The notes under the pieces were generated by a model that searched no databases, was not told where the DNA came from, and saw only the letters and a list, made by a program, of their open reading frames with translations. Below are positions 12,935 through 24,353 of a stretch of DNA of 64,000 nucleotides, in pieces. Every line of letters begins with the position of its first letter. The first letter of the stretch is position 1. The stretch spans positions 187,825-251,824 of the forward strand of contig KB445807.1 in assembly GCA_000320605.2 (NCBI GenBank), in the 5' to 3' direction. The position numbers were made by a program, and so were the translations under genes. The DNA is from Gelatoporia subvermispora B (taxonomy: Eukaryota; Basidiomycota; Agaricomycetes; Polyporales; Gelatoporiaceae).

Positions 12935-13817
12935 ACGGACAAGCCCTTCGCCTGACCACTTTTGTTGCATTCGGAATGGCACGACCCGTATTGGGTAGTT
13001 CTTGTCTGTATTGGGAGCAACGCTCGTCTGCACCTTCCTTTGACCTTCCCGGAACGTGATGTATACGGTACATCTCAATGAAACTTTTCGTTCCTGTTTC
13101 GGCGATGCGGATCATGATATCGTTACCGCACTTTCGTCTCTCAGGTCGGCCTCTACCATCGGATCGCGCGCTCACCTTCCCATCACGGCCCTCAGTTGCG
13201 GGCGGTCTAGATTGAACGATACCGTAGTTGACTGGTTGTGATGAATGAGTGTCGGTAATCAAGTCCATTCCGTGGTACTTCTTATACTGAGGAGATGCAT
13301 TGGCACATCATCTCGTCGCGACAATTCGCGGAAAACCAAAGCAGACTATATGCCACCTTTAGCAGCACGCTGCGCGGCGTTCTTCGTATCCTACAAATAC
13401 CTGATCTTGTGCAACTCGGCCCGTGGCTCGTCAGCGCATTTTTGCGTACTCAATCTCTGCTATGACCTGCTGACACGTTCATGACGGAGATATCCGCCAT
13501 GAACTGTTCCTCCGAAACGACGCATAATGTCCGCAACGGTGGACCAGGTTGCCAATTTACTCCCTGTGTCCCTTCCGCGACAAGTCCAAGTATGACTGCT
13601 TGCCGTTCTTGGTCCCACATAATCGCGACCTCCTGGGAGAGTCCTTGCCTAGAGAGATTCCATGCAGTGTGGGGATATTATGCAAAGCAGCTGTCAGATC
13701 AAGCAAATCACCAGACAAAAGCGTTTGGGACGGAAATGAAGGCCAGAACTAGAAGCGAACACAGGAACTAAGTCGAACTAGACGATGGATGAGCACGCGG
13801 GCTGAGTGACAAAATGC

Positions 13818-15214
13818 GTGACGGTCACATCAATGAGGTATCACGCCGCGTGACACAGTCCTAGACCATCCGCGTTGGTGTCGCCTCCGACGCCGCCAGC
13901 TCCTCGTCCACGTCGTCCTCCACTGCTATCCTTTCTGTTGTATATCTTGTCTTGAACGTTTGTCACGATGGGCGGAACAGGTACGCTACTATACTTTTCT
14001 CCTGCACATTCCGCCGCTGACACTGTGCGCGACAGGTGCGTAAGTGGCGTCTATGCGTCGGGTGGGGCTGACTTCGCGTTTACTCTGCTGCTCCGTTGCG
14101 AATGCGAATCCTTGGCTTTATCTTGCGCTGCAATGATGAACGCACGTTGGGATGAACAGGATGGCTGTTTCTGTTCGCCGTGCTTATGGCCGCCGGCTTG
14201 CTGTTTACGATGGTTTTCTTCGTGCGTCCTTCTCACACGATCCCACTACATCAATTCTGACACGATCAATCCTTTTTCACCTCTCCCCGCCCTGCCCAAT
14301 GATGCTGCTGCTCGCGCGCAGATCATCATGTTCTCCGATCTGGAATGCGACTACATCAACCCAATAGACCTCTGCAACAAGCTGAACCAGGTGTGTTCTC
14401 GTCTGCCCCACACCTGCCCGCGGCGGCGGTTCTGCGCGCCACGCCCCCTCCTCGGCCCTCCCATTTCTCGATGCGACGACGCTGATGCGGTGCACAGTTC
14501 ATCCTGCCAGAAAACATCGCGCACGCGTTCCTCTCGCTGCTCTTCTTGATATCCGGCCAATGGCTTGCTTTCGCGCTGAACGCGCCGTTGCTCGCATATA
14601 ACATAAACAAGTGCGTCTGCCCCGTCCCAGCCGCGTTCCTACTCAGCTTGCAGTAGGCGCTGGCTGCCCTATCGCGCGAGCATGCTGACAGTCTGTGGCA
14701 CAGGATACGCGGCGGACATCATATGTACGACGCGACAGAGATCTTCCGCACGCTCCCCAACCACAAAAAGGAGAGCTTCTTCAAGCTTGGGTTCTACCTG
14801 CTCAGCTTCTTCTACTACCTATACCGGTGCGCCATCCTCCGTTTTCTCCCACTCTGGAGGTACTGACCAGACGCGCACGCAGAATGATCCTCGCCCTCAT
14901 CCAAGAGAGTGAATGAACGCGGCCCGTGCGTCGGGGGAGCTCACGATTCTGACGAACGAGGATGACACGGCGACGACGCGACTGTGCAATGGCGGTGGTC
15001 GCATGGTCAAATGTCGAGACGTCGCTCTGGAGGGGGAGCGGCTGACGGACCGATCTACTACACATCATTTGGCTTGTGGAATACTCTGCTTTCAATCTCG
15101 CTTTCGTTCTTGCCCTTGCTCCGCACGTCTAGGCGCGCTGCCATCAACCCGTTGCCACATTTTGACCTCCAGTGTGACTGCATCAAGCTCAATTCAGATG
15201 AGATAAACTCGTAA
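13818..15214 (+). repeat. Left arm of ERV14 inverted duplication
   Basis: This arm matches the reverse complement of roughly 17,987-19,413 across promoter, six exons, introns (more diverged) and 3' flank. Promoter matches include cggtcacatcaatga here and cggtcacatcagtga in the other arm, then ctatccttt and ttgtatatcttgtcttgaacg just before the start codon. The 3' flank shares cttggcttgtggaat and tctgctttcaatctcgcttt. Ends are estimates. Confidence 0.8.
13968..14916 (+). CDS. ERV14: ERV14 / cornichon family ER export receptor, copy 1
   Basis: Cargo receptor of COPII vesicles that selects membrane proteins for ER exit. Six exons: 13968-13980, 14160-14221, 14322-14390, 14498-14610, 14704-14826, 14883-14916. 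They encode 137 residues, matching the usual ERV14 length (~138). Visible signatures are [59 protein letters not shown] and [18 protein letters not shown], with three hydrophobic segments. The first exon is only 13 nt and the first intron is long (179 bp). It is one arm of an inverted duplication; the second copy differs at a few residues (for example C versus S in the FSDLE.DY motif). Very secure family call. Confidence 0.96.
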
Positions 15215-16654
15215 GGTAGCAAGAGCACCCTCTTCCTCAGAGTCCTTGCGCCTCCGACTTGACAGTTCGAGTCTTATTGAAACGACTCACCTATCGAATG
15301 TCCAAGGCGCGGAGTCGTACATGTACCCAACTCCTTAAACATCGCTCAGAACTCATGACTTCCGTTCTCTCCCTCCAAGCTCTCCCAGCCACCCCGCTCC
15401 TTCCCTTCTTCGCTTCTGTACATCCTACTGATTCCACGCCGAAATCCCTGCGCACCTCAAGCTCGAGACCTCCTTGGTAACCCCCATTACCCGGTGCCCC
15501 CGAACCCAGGCAACGGCGCAGCGCGCAGCGAGAGCGTTACAGACCTGCCGTTCCCCGCGCCGTGCCTGTCCTGCAGATGATTCGGGACCTCGCATTGAGG
15601 GAAGAATGCTGAACTTGTGGAGCAAGTCTGGATCTCGGGGGCGAGCAGAACTCGGATTCTGGCCCGGGCGGCGCTGGAGGGGAGCAGGGACGGAGAAGGA
15701 AAAGCCAGAACGAGGAGACTGGGGGGCCGCAGCGCTTCTATTTGATAGTATAGTGAGAATGACTGCCGACCATAGACACGTCTCTCGCCTAGCCGCTTTC
15801 GCCGAATTTGGAGTAACACCTTCTATATTCAGTAGTTCTCTCCTAAGTTCTGTCTCGATACTCGTGTGTACTCTTTGGAAGCTCGGATGACGTCTCTGAC
15901 CTCACCTGTGAGTGCTACGTCATAGAGAGCTTCATCTCCCGATAGGCGATACGAGCTTTCATACAAAGGCTGCGCTTTCGTCTCGAAGAGGTCTATCTCC
16001 CACCTCGAACTTTAAGTACTTCACTTCACCTTACACGTTCAAGCTGTGGCCCGCCTAGGCCATTCGACTGTTCCTAAATAGAACACGAGTTTGGTCCGTA
16101 TTTAGGTCGACCTGTCTCTTCGGACCGTAGTCACGGTATTATGGTCTCATGCAAGCTCACCGTCTCTCGCCTAGTGTATCTCTCAAGAACTCTTCAAAAT
16201 CGCCGGCTGCAGAGATATAAGAGATAAGATAATCCTTCACAGCAAAATACCAGCACTGAACGTTCAGAACGTTGAACATTTGAACCGTCGACAGTTTCTC
16301 GAGTTTGCTCCGGATACTTCTGTCTCGGGTCTCGTGCCACCTCGATCCTAATGGAGTAAACCAGAGGTGACAGCCCTTATGGACTCTCCGTCTCCGATGT
16401 CGGTGACCTGGCATCCACGCGCTTCACCTCGACCGGTGTGCTCCTGACATCCGACCTGGTCCAGCTTGATCAGACGACCCACATGCCTCGTATCGCGCAT
16501 ATGCCCTCGCCAGCGCGTCCACAAGTTTGCACACTTATCTGATGCAGCCCAGATAAGGTCGAGTGCGCCCAAGTGCGCCCTCCGCTCCTCTTCTTGAATC
16601 CGGCCGCTTGCCACATCGACGATCCTGCGCACCCCTCCCACCTCGCGCCCCAGC
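15215..16654. other. Intergenic spacer
   Basis: Lies between the left ERV14 arm and the N-acetylglucosamine kinase gene. ORFs here show no recognisable motif or homology. It presumably contains the kinase promoter. Nothing else seen. Confidence 0.5.
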
Positions 16655-17815
16655 ATGTCCCTACACTTGTGCATCGACTGCGGCGGGTCCAAGACTCTGG
16701 CGGTCATTGCAGGGCCCGACGGCTCTATTCTCGCGCGCGCAGCGGGTGGGCCGTCCAACTTTGCGTACCTCGGACTCTCGTCCTTCCTCGCTGTCATTCA
16801 GTCCACCGTCTCCATCGCACTTGCGTCTCTCCCGCCACCATATGCTCCCGCATCTGCTGCGCTTCCGCCAACTTCACCACTCTTCGTGACCGCCTGGCTC
16901 GGGGTCTCGGGTGTCGACTCCGACGCAGCCATTGCCGAGATCACTCCGCCGCTCGAGCAGCTGCTCGGTGTGTACCCGCGAGTGTGCAACGACACGCATC
17001 TGCTCGCCGCCCCTCTCGGGCTCTACTCAGATGTCGACGCGGCCGTCGCAGCAGTCGCCGGGACCGGCGGTATCGTGAGCAGCTTCCGGCGTGGGACGGA
17101 CGGCGAGCTTCTTGCCCCGCTGGGCCGTGTGGGCGGATGGGGCTGGGTTCTGGGCGACGAAGGCGGCGGGTTCCACGCTGGGCGCGAGGCGGTGCGCGCG
17201 CTGCTCGCAGAGGAGGACCGTTGGTCGGTCTGGGGCCCAGCCAGCAAGCCCCGGCCGCAATCGGCGCTCAAGACGCGCATGCTAGCGCACTTCGGCGTGA
17301 CGGACGTGTTCGAGCTCCTGACAATCGTGCACTACCCGGACCCGCCGGCGGAGCACACCCCGGACGAGGGCACGCCGGCGTGGAAGGCCGTCCCGCGCGA
17401 GAAGCGGCTCTCCTCCCTGGCCCCACTCGTATTCGCCGCCGCGTTCACAGACGGCGACGCGCTTGCCCTGTCTGTGCTGCGTGCGACCGCGCGTGCGCTC
17501 GCGGACCAGATCAGCCTGCTTCTGCGGCCCGAGGAGCCCGCTCCCGCTGCAAATGGGTCTTTCGCGCCGCTGTACCCCCCGGACCCCTCGTCGTTTGCCC
17601 CTTCTGCGACGCCGTCCTCTCCCGCGCCACTCACGGTCAAGGCGTCAAACAGCATTCTATGTGCGGGTGGGTCGCTCTTCGGCGTGGACCTGTACCGCGC
17701 CCTCATACTCGACGAGCTCGCGGCGCGTGGGCACGTATTCAAGCGCGTTGAGGTAGTGGGGGATACGGCAGAGGCTGGGGCAAAGGCACTCGCTATGAGC
17801 GCACGCCAGAATTGA
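16655..17815 (+). CDS. N-acetylglucosamine kinase (BadF/BadG/BcrA ATPase family)
   Basis: Predicted to phosphorylate N-acetylglucosamine, salvaging amino sugar from chitin turnover into the cytosolic GlcNAc-6-P pool. A single uninterrupted exon encodes 386 residues, close to the usual length of eukaryotic NAGK. The N-terminal phosphate-binding loop is CIDCGGSKT (the family usually has DGGGTK/SKT, so C replaces the first G). Later motifs are TAWLGVSGVDSD, AAVAGTGGIVSSF, GRVGGWGWVLGDEGGGFHAG and, near the C-terminus, ILCAGGSLFGV. The start is at MSLHLCIDCGG, directly before the first strand as in relatives. The gene sits between two convergent ERV14 copies. No intron is seen, unlike most neighbours. 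Confidence 0.93.
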   Translation: MSLHLCIDCGGSKTLAVIAGPDGSILARAAGGPSNFAYLGLSSFLAVIQSTVSIALASLPPPYAPASAALPPTSPLFVTAWLGVSGVDSDAAIAEITPPLEQLLGVYPRVCNDTHLLAAPLGLYSDVDAAVAAVAGTGGIVSSFRRGTDGELLAPLGRVGGWGWVLGDEGGGFHAGREAVRALLAEEDRWSVWGPASKPRPQSALKTRMLAHFGVTDVFELLTIVHYPDPPAEHTPDEGTPAWKAVPREKRLSSLAPLVFAAAFTDGDALALSVLRATARALADQISLLLRPEEPAPAANGSFAPLYPPDPSSFAPSATPSSPAPLTVKASNSILCAGGSLFGVDLYRALILDELAARGHVFKRVEVVGDTAEAGAKALAMSARQN

Positions 17816-17986
17816 GGATGGGATAGATTGAACTCGATGTGGAAGCAAAATTGAAGGTGTGTTGGCATGCTCAATCTTAAAGCCGAGCTCAGATTGACAT
17901 ATGTCAGCAGATAGGACCAATCGCGTGTATTTCAGGAGGACTTTATGGGCTTGGATAGTGCTCTTGTCATTTTGTGCAGATATTTC

Positions 17987-19413
17987 TCACCTGGATTTGA
18001 GCCTGATACGGTCACGCCGAAGGCACACTTGCGGGATCGATCGACTCAACGGCGTCGCACCTAGACTTGCAATACAAAGGCGAAAACGAAAGCGAGATTG
18101 AAAGCAGAATATTCCACAAGCCAAGCGATGTGCTATATAGATCGGTCCGTCAGCCACTTCCCCAATCCCCAATCTGCCCAGAGCGACGTCTCGACATCCT
18201 GACCGTCGGTCATCGCCGGTGTGCGGTCGTGTTATCGTCGTGTCGTCTTCATTCGTCAGAACCGTGAGCTCTTGCAACGCACAGGCTGCGTTCACTCGCT
18301 CTCTTGGATGAGGGCCAGGATCATTCTGCGCGTGTCTCCTTGTCAACAACTGCATTTGTGTGCGAAAACGAGGCACGAGCGCACCGGTATAGGTAGTAGA
18401 AGAAGCTGAGCAGATAGAACCCGAGCTTGAAGAAGCCCTCCTTCTTGTGGTTGGGGAGCGTGCGGAAGATCTCTGTCGCGTCGTACATGTGATTCCCGCC
18501 GCGTATCCTGGTTCGCAGGCTGTCAGCACGCGCGCGCGATAGGCCGGCCAGCGTCCCCTGCTATCAGAGCAATCTGCGCGGGGGCGCGGTCGGGAGGGGG
18601 CAGACGCACTTGTTGATGTTATATGCGAGCAGCGGCGCGTTGAGCAGGAAGGCGACCCATTGGCCGGAGATCAGGAAGAGCAGCGAGAGGAACGCGTGTG
18701 CGATGTTTTCTGGTAGGACGAACTGCGCGCCGCGTAAGCGTCGTATCGCATACGAGACGGTGGGAGATGGGCCGTGTCGCGTGCGGAATCGCCGCGGTGC
18801 AGAGCGGGGGGCGAGGACGCACCTGGTTCAGCTTGTTGCAGAGGTCTATTGGGTTGATGTAGTCGCTTTCCAGGTCGGAGAACATGATGATCTGCGCGCG
18901 GGGGGTGGTGCCATAGCATGGGTCCGGAGATGGAGGGGAACAAGGATTGATGGTGTCAGAATTGTTGTTAAAGGAGATCGCGTGAGGGGGACGCACAAAG
19001 AAGACCATCGTAAACAGCAAGCCGGCAGCCATAAGCACTGCAAACAAAAACAGCCATCCTGCTCATCCCACCGTTGTATTCGCCATCAAATATCGCAGCA
19101 TAAGATCCAACGATGAATCACATCCGAAGCCATAACGGAGCAGTAGAGCGAACGCGAGGTCAGCCCCACCCGACGCGCATACGCCGCACACGCACCTATC
19201 ACGCGCATCGTTAGCAGAGAATCTTGGGGGAATGGGAAGGATACGCACCTGTTCCGCCCATCGTGAAAGACGTTCAAGACAAGATATACAACAGAAGGAT
19301 AGCAGTGGGGACGACGTGGACGCGAGGACCTGGCCGCGCAGGCGACATCAACGCGGACCCGGGACGGCTGACGACTGTCACGTGTTTATGGCAGTTCACT
19401 GATGTGACCGCTA
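17987..19413 (-). repeat. Right arm of ERV14 inverted duplication
   Basis: Reverse-complement counterpart of 13,818-15,214. The order of promoter, exons, introns and 3' flank is the same, with exon identity much higher than intron identity. The spacer between the arms is about 2.8 kb. Ends are estimates. Confidence 0.8.
18292..19261 (-). CDS. ERV14: ERV14 / cornichon family ER export receptor, copy 2
   Basis: Paralog of the 13,968-14,916 gene. Exons on the minus strand: 19261-19249, 19058-18997, 18891-18823, 18722-18610, 18507-18385, 18325-18292. Every exon has exactly the same length as in copy 1 (13, 62, 69, 113, 123, 34 nt), giving 137 residues. Signatures include [39 protein letters not shown] and [20 protein letters not shown]. 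All splice sites are intact, so both copies appear functional. It points toward copy 1. Confidence 0.96.
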
Positions 19414-19673
19414 CCGTGCTCCTTGTTCTCAGCCAGCGACCCTGTCCCTGCAAGTGTGGTTGGACTTGAGCCCCCGTACTCGATCCTGACTCTGGTTCTA
19501 ATGCTGAATGCTTTAGTCTGATACATCAGCACAGTTTTGAAGTATATCTTACTCGAGAATTACGCGCAAGAATGCTCCTGGAGAATTGCCATCACGCGTG
19601 TCCAATAATCAATTTATAGCATGACAAGCAAAAGCGGGAGGACAAATATGCCAAGCGCAACATGAGTATTAGC

Positions 19674-22108
19674 CTACATCACTGCGACCTCATCGTCAAA
19701 GACCGTCGAAGCCGGGCACCTGAGACTTCTTTAGGAATCAGATATTGCCGAAGATGCTTGAAACATACCTCTTCTCGATGCCCTGAGGATGCTATCAGTA
19801 GCCGACTTTTGAGATATTGGAATCAATGCACACGCACATTGTCAAACCATCGGAGTTGCGCCTTTAGCTCGGTAAGGCCGAAGGAAAGCACTACATCGAA
19901 GCTTTGCGAGTAGTACGCTCCGAGCGGCCCCTTTTTAGGCACCATCGGAATGTCGGATATGTCCCCAGTGATATTGCAAAGGGTGGTGAACATTCCTGGT
20001 GCGTGCGTGAGCGCCACCTTAATCCAATATAGCAGCAGACTCACCCGGCTCCGTATCGGTCCACTGAGGATTTTTGAACTTGCCTTTGTAGCAGGCAATA
20101 TCCGTGAATAAGTATGACAACGGATCATACGACTCGATGTTGAGCTCGCGGTAGAATTCTGTTTCCTCGGAGACTCGTGTACCCTGGGCTCAAACGTGAA
20201 CAGGGACGGCTTATGAAGGTGTATCAGACTTACTTCCTGCAAGATCACAGCGAAGCCGTTCGGGAGGAACTTCCGCCCAGACGGTCGAGTCATGAGCCGA
20301 TGCGACCGTCGCTTATGCTCCGACTTCGATGATTGAAACCCGGTCAAGCATTTTGCGCCATACGTGAATCGAGCGACTCTCACAGACACAAAGTGGTCCA
20401 GGTAGAACGACACCCCCCCCTCCGCTACTGCCTTGTGCCTAGTAAGGCGCTGTCAGGTAGATGTGTAGGGGAAAGGCGCACACGTACGTGTGCGTATCGG
20501 GCCTGGAGAACCGCATTCCAAGTTCGTCAGCGCAGTCCTTGAGTTCGCTAAAGAGCCATGGGCTCGCAGCGAATCCTCCGACGAGGAAGATGCTCTGTGA
20601 AGTGGGAAGAAATTAGGTGATATCTGCCAATTGGTATCAGATACTTACGGATATGGGTTGCTCCGCTGCGAGCGACTGCTTGCATATTGCTTGTTTTATG
20701 CCTGAGATGGAGGGTTCAAACAACGATGCTACTTCATCTCTGCACAGTCGACTCGTGAGCCTCAAGTCTGCATCGATGCAAATGTTTCTTGCACGTACCC
20801 CGTTAGCATGATCTGGCCGTTTCGAATGTGGTACTGAGGCTCTCGATCACGCATGGAGCCAAACTTGATGTAAGATGCTTCTTCCTTGTTTCTGAAGACG
20901 AGTTTTGTGGACCTGTCAAATTCTTTGAACATCTCCGCGACGTCTTGATCATTCGCGTAGCGCGAGCTAGCGAGTTTATCTAAATCGACGCGTAATCGCA
21001 ATCAGGACATCACGCACGCAGCAAACGGATGTTCAAGATAATTTACCAGTAAGATATTCGCGAGCACGAAAACTGACGATTGCAGAGCCCTGAAATATGC
21101 CTGGGACAGCGTCAAATTCAGTGGTCGATGGACGATCTTCGGCACTCACACTCCGGGACCGCAATTTCCTCCATAGTGAGGCCGACGTCCATTTTCACAG
21201 TATACGTGCTTATGTCCACGGTGCCACCGCCAGCATCGACGACCATGATCGTCTCCTGATCCTATTTTCGCACTGTTTCAGAATCCCGAAGGTCGTGTGG
21301 AAGGTCTAGTCTTACCTTCATTGCGTCCGAAGCTAAGCCATTGCTGATACAAAAGTGTACACTGGCCTCGCCCTCAGTTACGAACTGGATGCGCGCCTGG
21401 CCATCGTGGGTATCGCGCACCAACCCCGCTTGGGTGGCCGCGCTGCGCATCTGCGCCTGCTGCGCTCCGCCCCATCCATTCGGATGACTGAGCACGAAGT
21501 CGATCTGATCCTCAAGTGAGTCCCAGAGCAGGTCCCCGCTCGCATGCGTCTCGATGATGTACTGCTTCGTGCAGGAGTACAGGTACCGCAAAAAATCGGC
21601 GAAGACATCGACGATAGTCTTGCCGTGGGGCAGGTCCGTCATGCGGTTGTACTTCGCCTCACTGTCTTTTCGCGGCATGTTCGTAGGGCGCAGATGCAAC
21701 TTGAACCTGCAATCTCACATACGTCAGCGATGCATCGTAGCGCGAAACGTGTATGTTGTGCTCACCATTCCACCTTCACCCATTCCTCGTCTTCAGCTTT
21801 GTCTAGTATGCTTGGCAAAAGCGCTTCTGCGCCGGCTGCCTGCACGGCGCCATATTTATCGTAGTACAATATCGATGGGATCTTGGAATCTCCCGCTTTA
21901 CCCTCCTGTCCTGGATACCTGGACGCAAAATGTCAGCTCGCCGTCTATAGAACTCGGCGATCAACTACCGTCTGACGCCAAGGGTTTTCGGTACTTCTCC
22001 AGGGTCGAGGATGCTGTAGCTGACGCCACTATATGTAGTTCCAACGTCGATGGCAACGACTAGCTTGCGAAACTCCCCATGAAAAGGCGGCCTAGCAGTC
22101 ATGGCCAT
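19674..22108 (-). CDS. HSPA12-like Hsp70-family ATPase
   Basis: Atypical Hsp70 of the actin/Hsp70 ATPase fold, from a family strongly expanded in basidiomycetes; substrates unknown. Thirteen exons on the minus strand: 22108-21969, 21918-21766, 21706-21316, 21261-21150, 21100-21047, 20979-20799, 20739-20649, 20594-20488, 20438-20234, 20183-20045, 19995-19838, 19782-19769 (14 nt), 19719-19674. The frame closes to 596 residues. Motifs: phosphate-1 VAIDVGTTYSGVSYS, HPNGWGGAQQAQMR, phosphate-2 MVVDAGGGTVDIST, adenosine motif IFLVGGFAASPWL, and the C-terminus ending STVFDDEVAVM. The start may be at 22108 or the in-frame ATG at 22102. It shares an ~550 bp upstream region with the divergent coiled-coil gene. 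Confidence 0.93.
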
Positions 22109-22657
22109 TATGCAAGTCTTGTCTGCAGTCTTCGTCACTATGACCGCAGCGTGACTGAACTACATGCTATTCCATTTGGTCGAATATATGCACACTACGC
22201 CGATTGCGCAGCAGTTGCGCTTCTACTCATGATCTTCCGCTTGAGGCTTCCTACCGTGACCACAAGGTATCCGCAGTCAATGGCGGCATCGAGAAGAGTG
22301 AACAACAGCACTTATTCTGCTCTTCGACGACCACGTGTTCGCTTGCTCGATGCAGATCGCTCGAAGACCTGCGCTTGCAGGGATGTCTATATCCTGGAAT
22401 CCTCGGAAATCCGGTCAACTTGCCTTGACCTTTGCTGGGCTGAATCGAACAACGTGGATCGGTTCGCGAAAGACCGATAAAAGGTATCCAGATGCGTAAG
22501 ATCGAAAGAATTGCAGCCACCTGACTGTGGGGGACCCGCTTCGAGCATTGACATCGCAAGTTCGCGTCAGACGCAGACCGTGGAAGGTGCCTCTAGAATC
22601 ACTCGCCGACAGCACAGACTGGTGTCTTTCAAGCACCCCACCTGTTACCTCGTCTCG
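22109..22657. promoter_or_regulatory. Shared divergent promoter region
   Basis: Lies between the HSPA12-like gene (minus) and the coiled-coil gene (plus). No coding signal seen. Presumed bidirectional promoter from position only. Confidence 0.4.
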
Positions 22658-24066
22658 ATGGTTTTGCAGTCCCTGCTCAACGCTTTCGCATCCTTGACCA
22701 TGGCCTCAGAGTCCCGAGCTGATACTCCCAAGGCATCCGACCCAAATCCTGCGGAACGCCTTCAAGGTTCCGACGCGAAGGCGACGGATACCGAGATCGA
22801 TATGTTGCGAGCGAAAGTCGATAGATTGGAAAAGCAGCAAAGGGAAGCCACGGAACGAGCAGATCGCCGCTCAGACGAGGCCAGTCGATACCTCCAGCAA
22901 CTCGATGAGCAACGGCATCAACTCAAGCATTGCGAGCATTCCCTCACACTCTCTGGGAACGAACTGCATGATCTACGAGACATGTACGAAAAGAGAGAGC
23001 AAGAGATGACGCGTATCGGCCAACGTGCACGGGCGCAAGAGCAACAAATCGTAGCGCTGCAGCAAAAGCTCGAGGCGCTCGCGTCGGAGAAGGAGCGCAA
23101 TTCAGCCCTACTGGAGACTAGGACGTCCGAGCTCCGCGCAGCGCAGGTCTACCTCACCAAGAGTGACGTGTATTCGGACGCCGATATCTGTCAAATGGTG
23201 GAGACCTTGAACGCAGACATATTCCAATGTGTCGCTATGCTCGCGGACACATTCTCCGATATGCCCAAAGACAACTCGATCTGCAAGCGTGTGGATGTCG
23301 GAATGCAGGAGCGCGTGGAGAATACAATCGGCGCTGGTTTGACGCAGGCGCTCATCGCGAGGACGTGCGAGATGGACCCTATGTTACTACAGGTCTCGTT
23401 GCAAAGCGGGCTGGCTGTATTAGTCCAAAAGGTCGTAGCATCGTGGGATATGGGACAATTTCGTGGCGACGGGCTTCTGAGCAGAATCTATGATAGACTT
23501 CAGCACACAGGTGGGCGAGAGCCGTCGCTTCCAAACACTACCATGGTCACTGAGCAGATTCTTCCATAGTGCCGCAGGCAGTGGCCGCCCGCTGGCGCTC
23601 TTTGACAAGGGCTTCAATATTGGACCTGCTAGGAGCCAGCGGCGAGATCACGTCCGCTGTCGTTGGTCTCATTACCGAAATTATCGTCGACATTCTATCC
23701 ATTTGCGGGATCGTCGTAGAAGAGACCCATGAGCTGGTGTTACAGAGGTACAAAGAGCGACTAGACGGAATTGCGGAAAAGATCTTAACGTTGCGGAGCG
23801 TGATTGGGGTGGACGTCATCGCTTGCGAGCTCGACCTCACATATGTGCCTGGAGCAGAGCCTTTCTGTTCGAGGCGCATGGAAGACGCGTTCGGGAAGCG
23901 ATCCGCCGCAGCTTCGAGGCAGCAGACCAAGGTACTGTGTACGACGGAGCTCGGGTTGTGGAGGGTTGAGAAGACTGGTCGGGATCAAAGGTCGACGCTC
24001 CTCAAGCCCAAGGTTCTTCTCGACGACTTTCTGATGGAGTTAATTAGTGATACGATGCATCCATGA
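22658..24066 (+). CDS. Coiled-coil protein of a basidiomycete family, function unknown
   Basis: Two exons, 22658-23510 and 23570-24066, give 449 residues. The start used is at 22658; the in-frame ATG at 22700 (ttgaccATGGcc) has a better context and may be the true one. Residues ~45-170 form a long charged coiled coil (e.g. LRAKVDRLEKQQREATERA, LQQKLEALASEKER). After it comes a helical region with DADICQMVETLNADIFQCVA. The C-terminal domain has LCTTELGLWRVE and LLKPKVLLDDFL, a pattern I associate with a lineage-restricted Agaricomycete family of unknown role. No membrane segment or signal peptide. Function not inferred. Confidence 0.82.
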
Positions 24067-24353
24067 TGTCGCGGAAGGTACGCACTGTTCCCGACACATC
24101 CCTAAATGCTCGTATTGACTCCATACATCATGCTAACAGCTATTTCGTGCAGACCTCCGAAATCGGACTATACTGCGTAACATCGTGTTTAAGAAAGCGT
24201 TACGGGCAACAGCAATATTTCTTGATTCGGTCAATGTCACTTGTACAGCGTTCGAGATATGGGACATTGATCATCATACGTGAACTCCTGAATATCTGCG
24301 GGCTTCGAGACGTGCCATTGAGCCAGTCCATTTACAATATCATGAATGTACTA

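Larger units (their letters stand above)
9523..13817. other. GC-rich intergenic region with decayed repeats
   Basis: No intact gene recognised. Open frames are long but compositionally driven. The region carries a 3' segment seen twice (near 9.98-10.19 kb and 12.66-12.93 kb), and a diverged internal duplication: 10,560-10,650 resembles 10,825-10,915, both with gctcgtcctccgag followed by gcgcaatat. From 13.0 to 13.8 kb nothing is recognisable. Confidence 0.45.

Noticed and set aside
15474..15890. 138-codon ORF between ERV14 copy 1 and the kinase
   Set aside because: No start context, motif or intron support; composition is not protein-like.
16573..17751. 392-codon ORF overlapping the kinase gene
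   Set aside because: Arg-rich out-of-frame shadow of the N-acetylglucosamine kinase reading frame.
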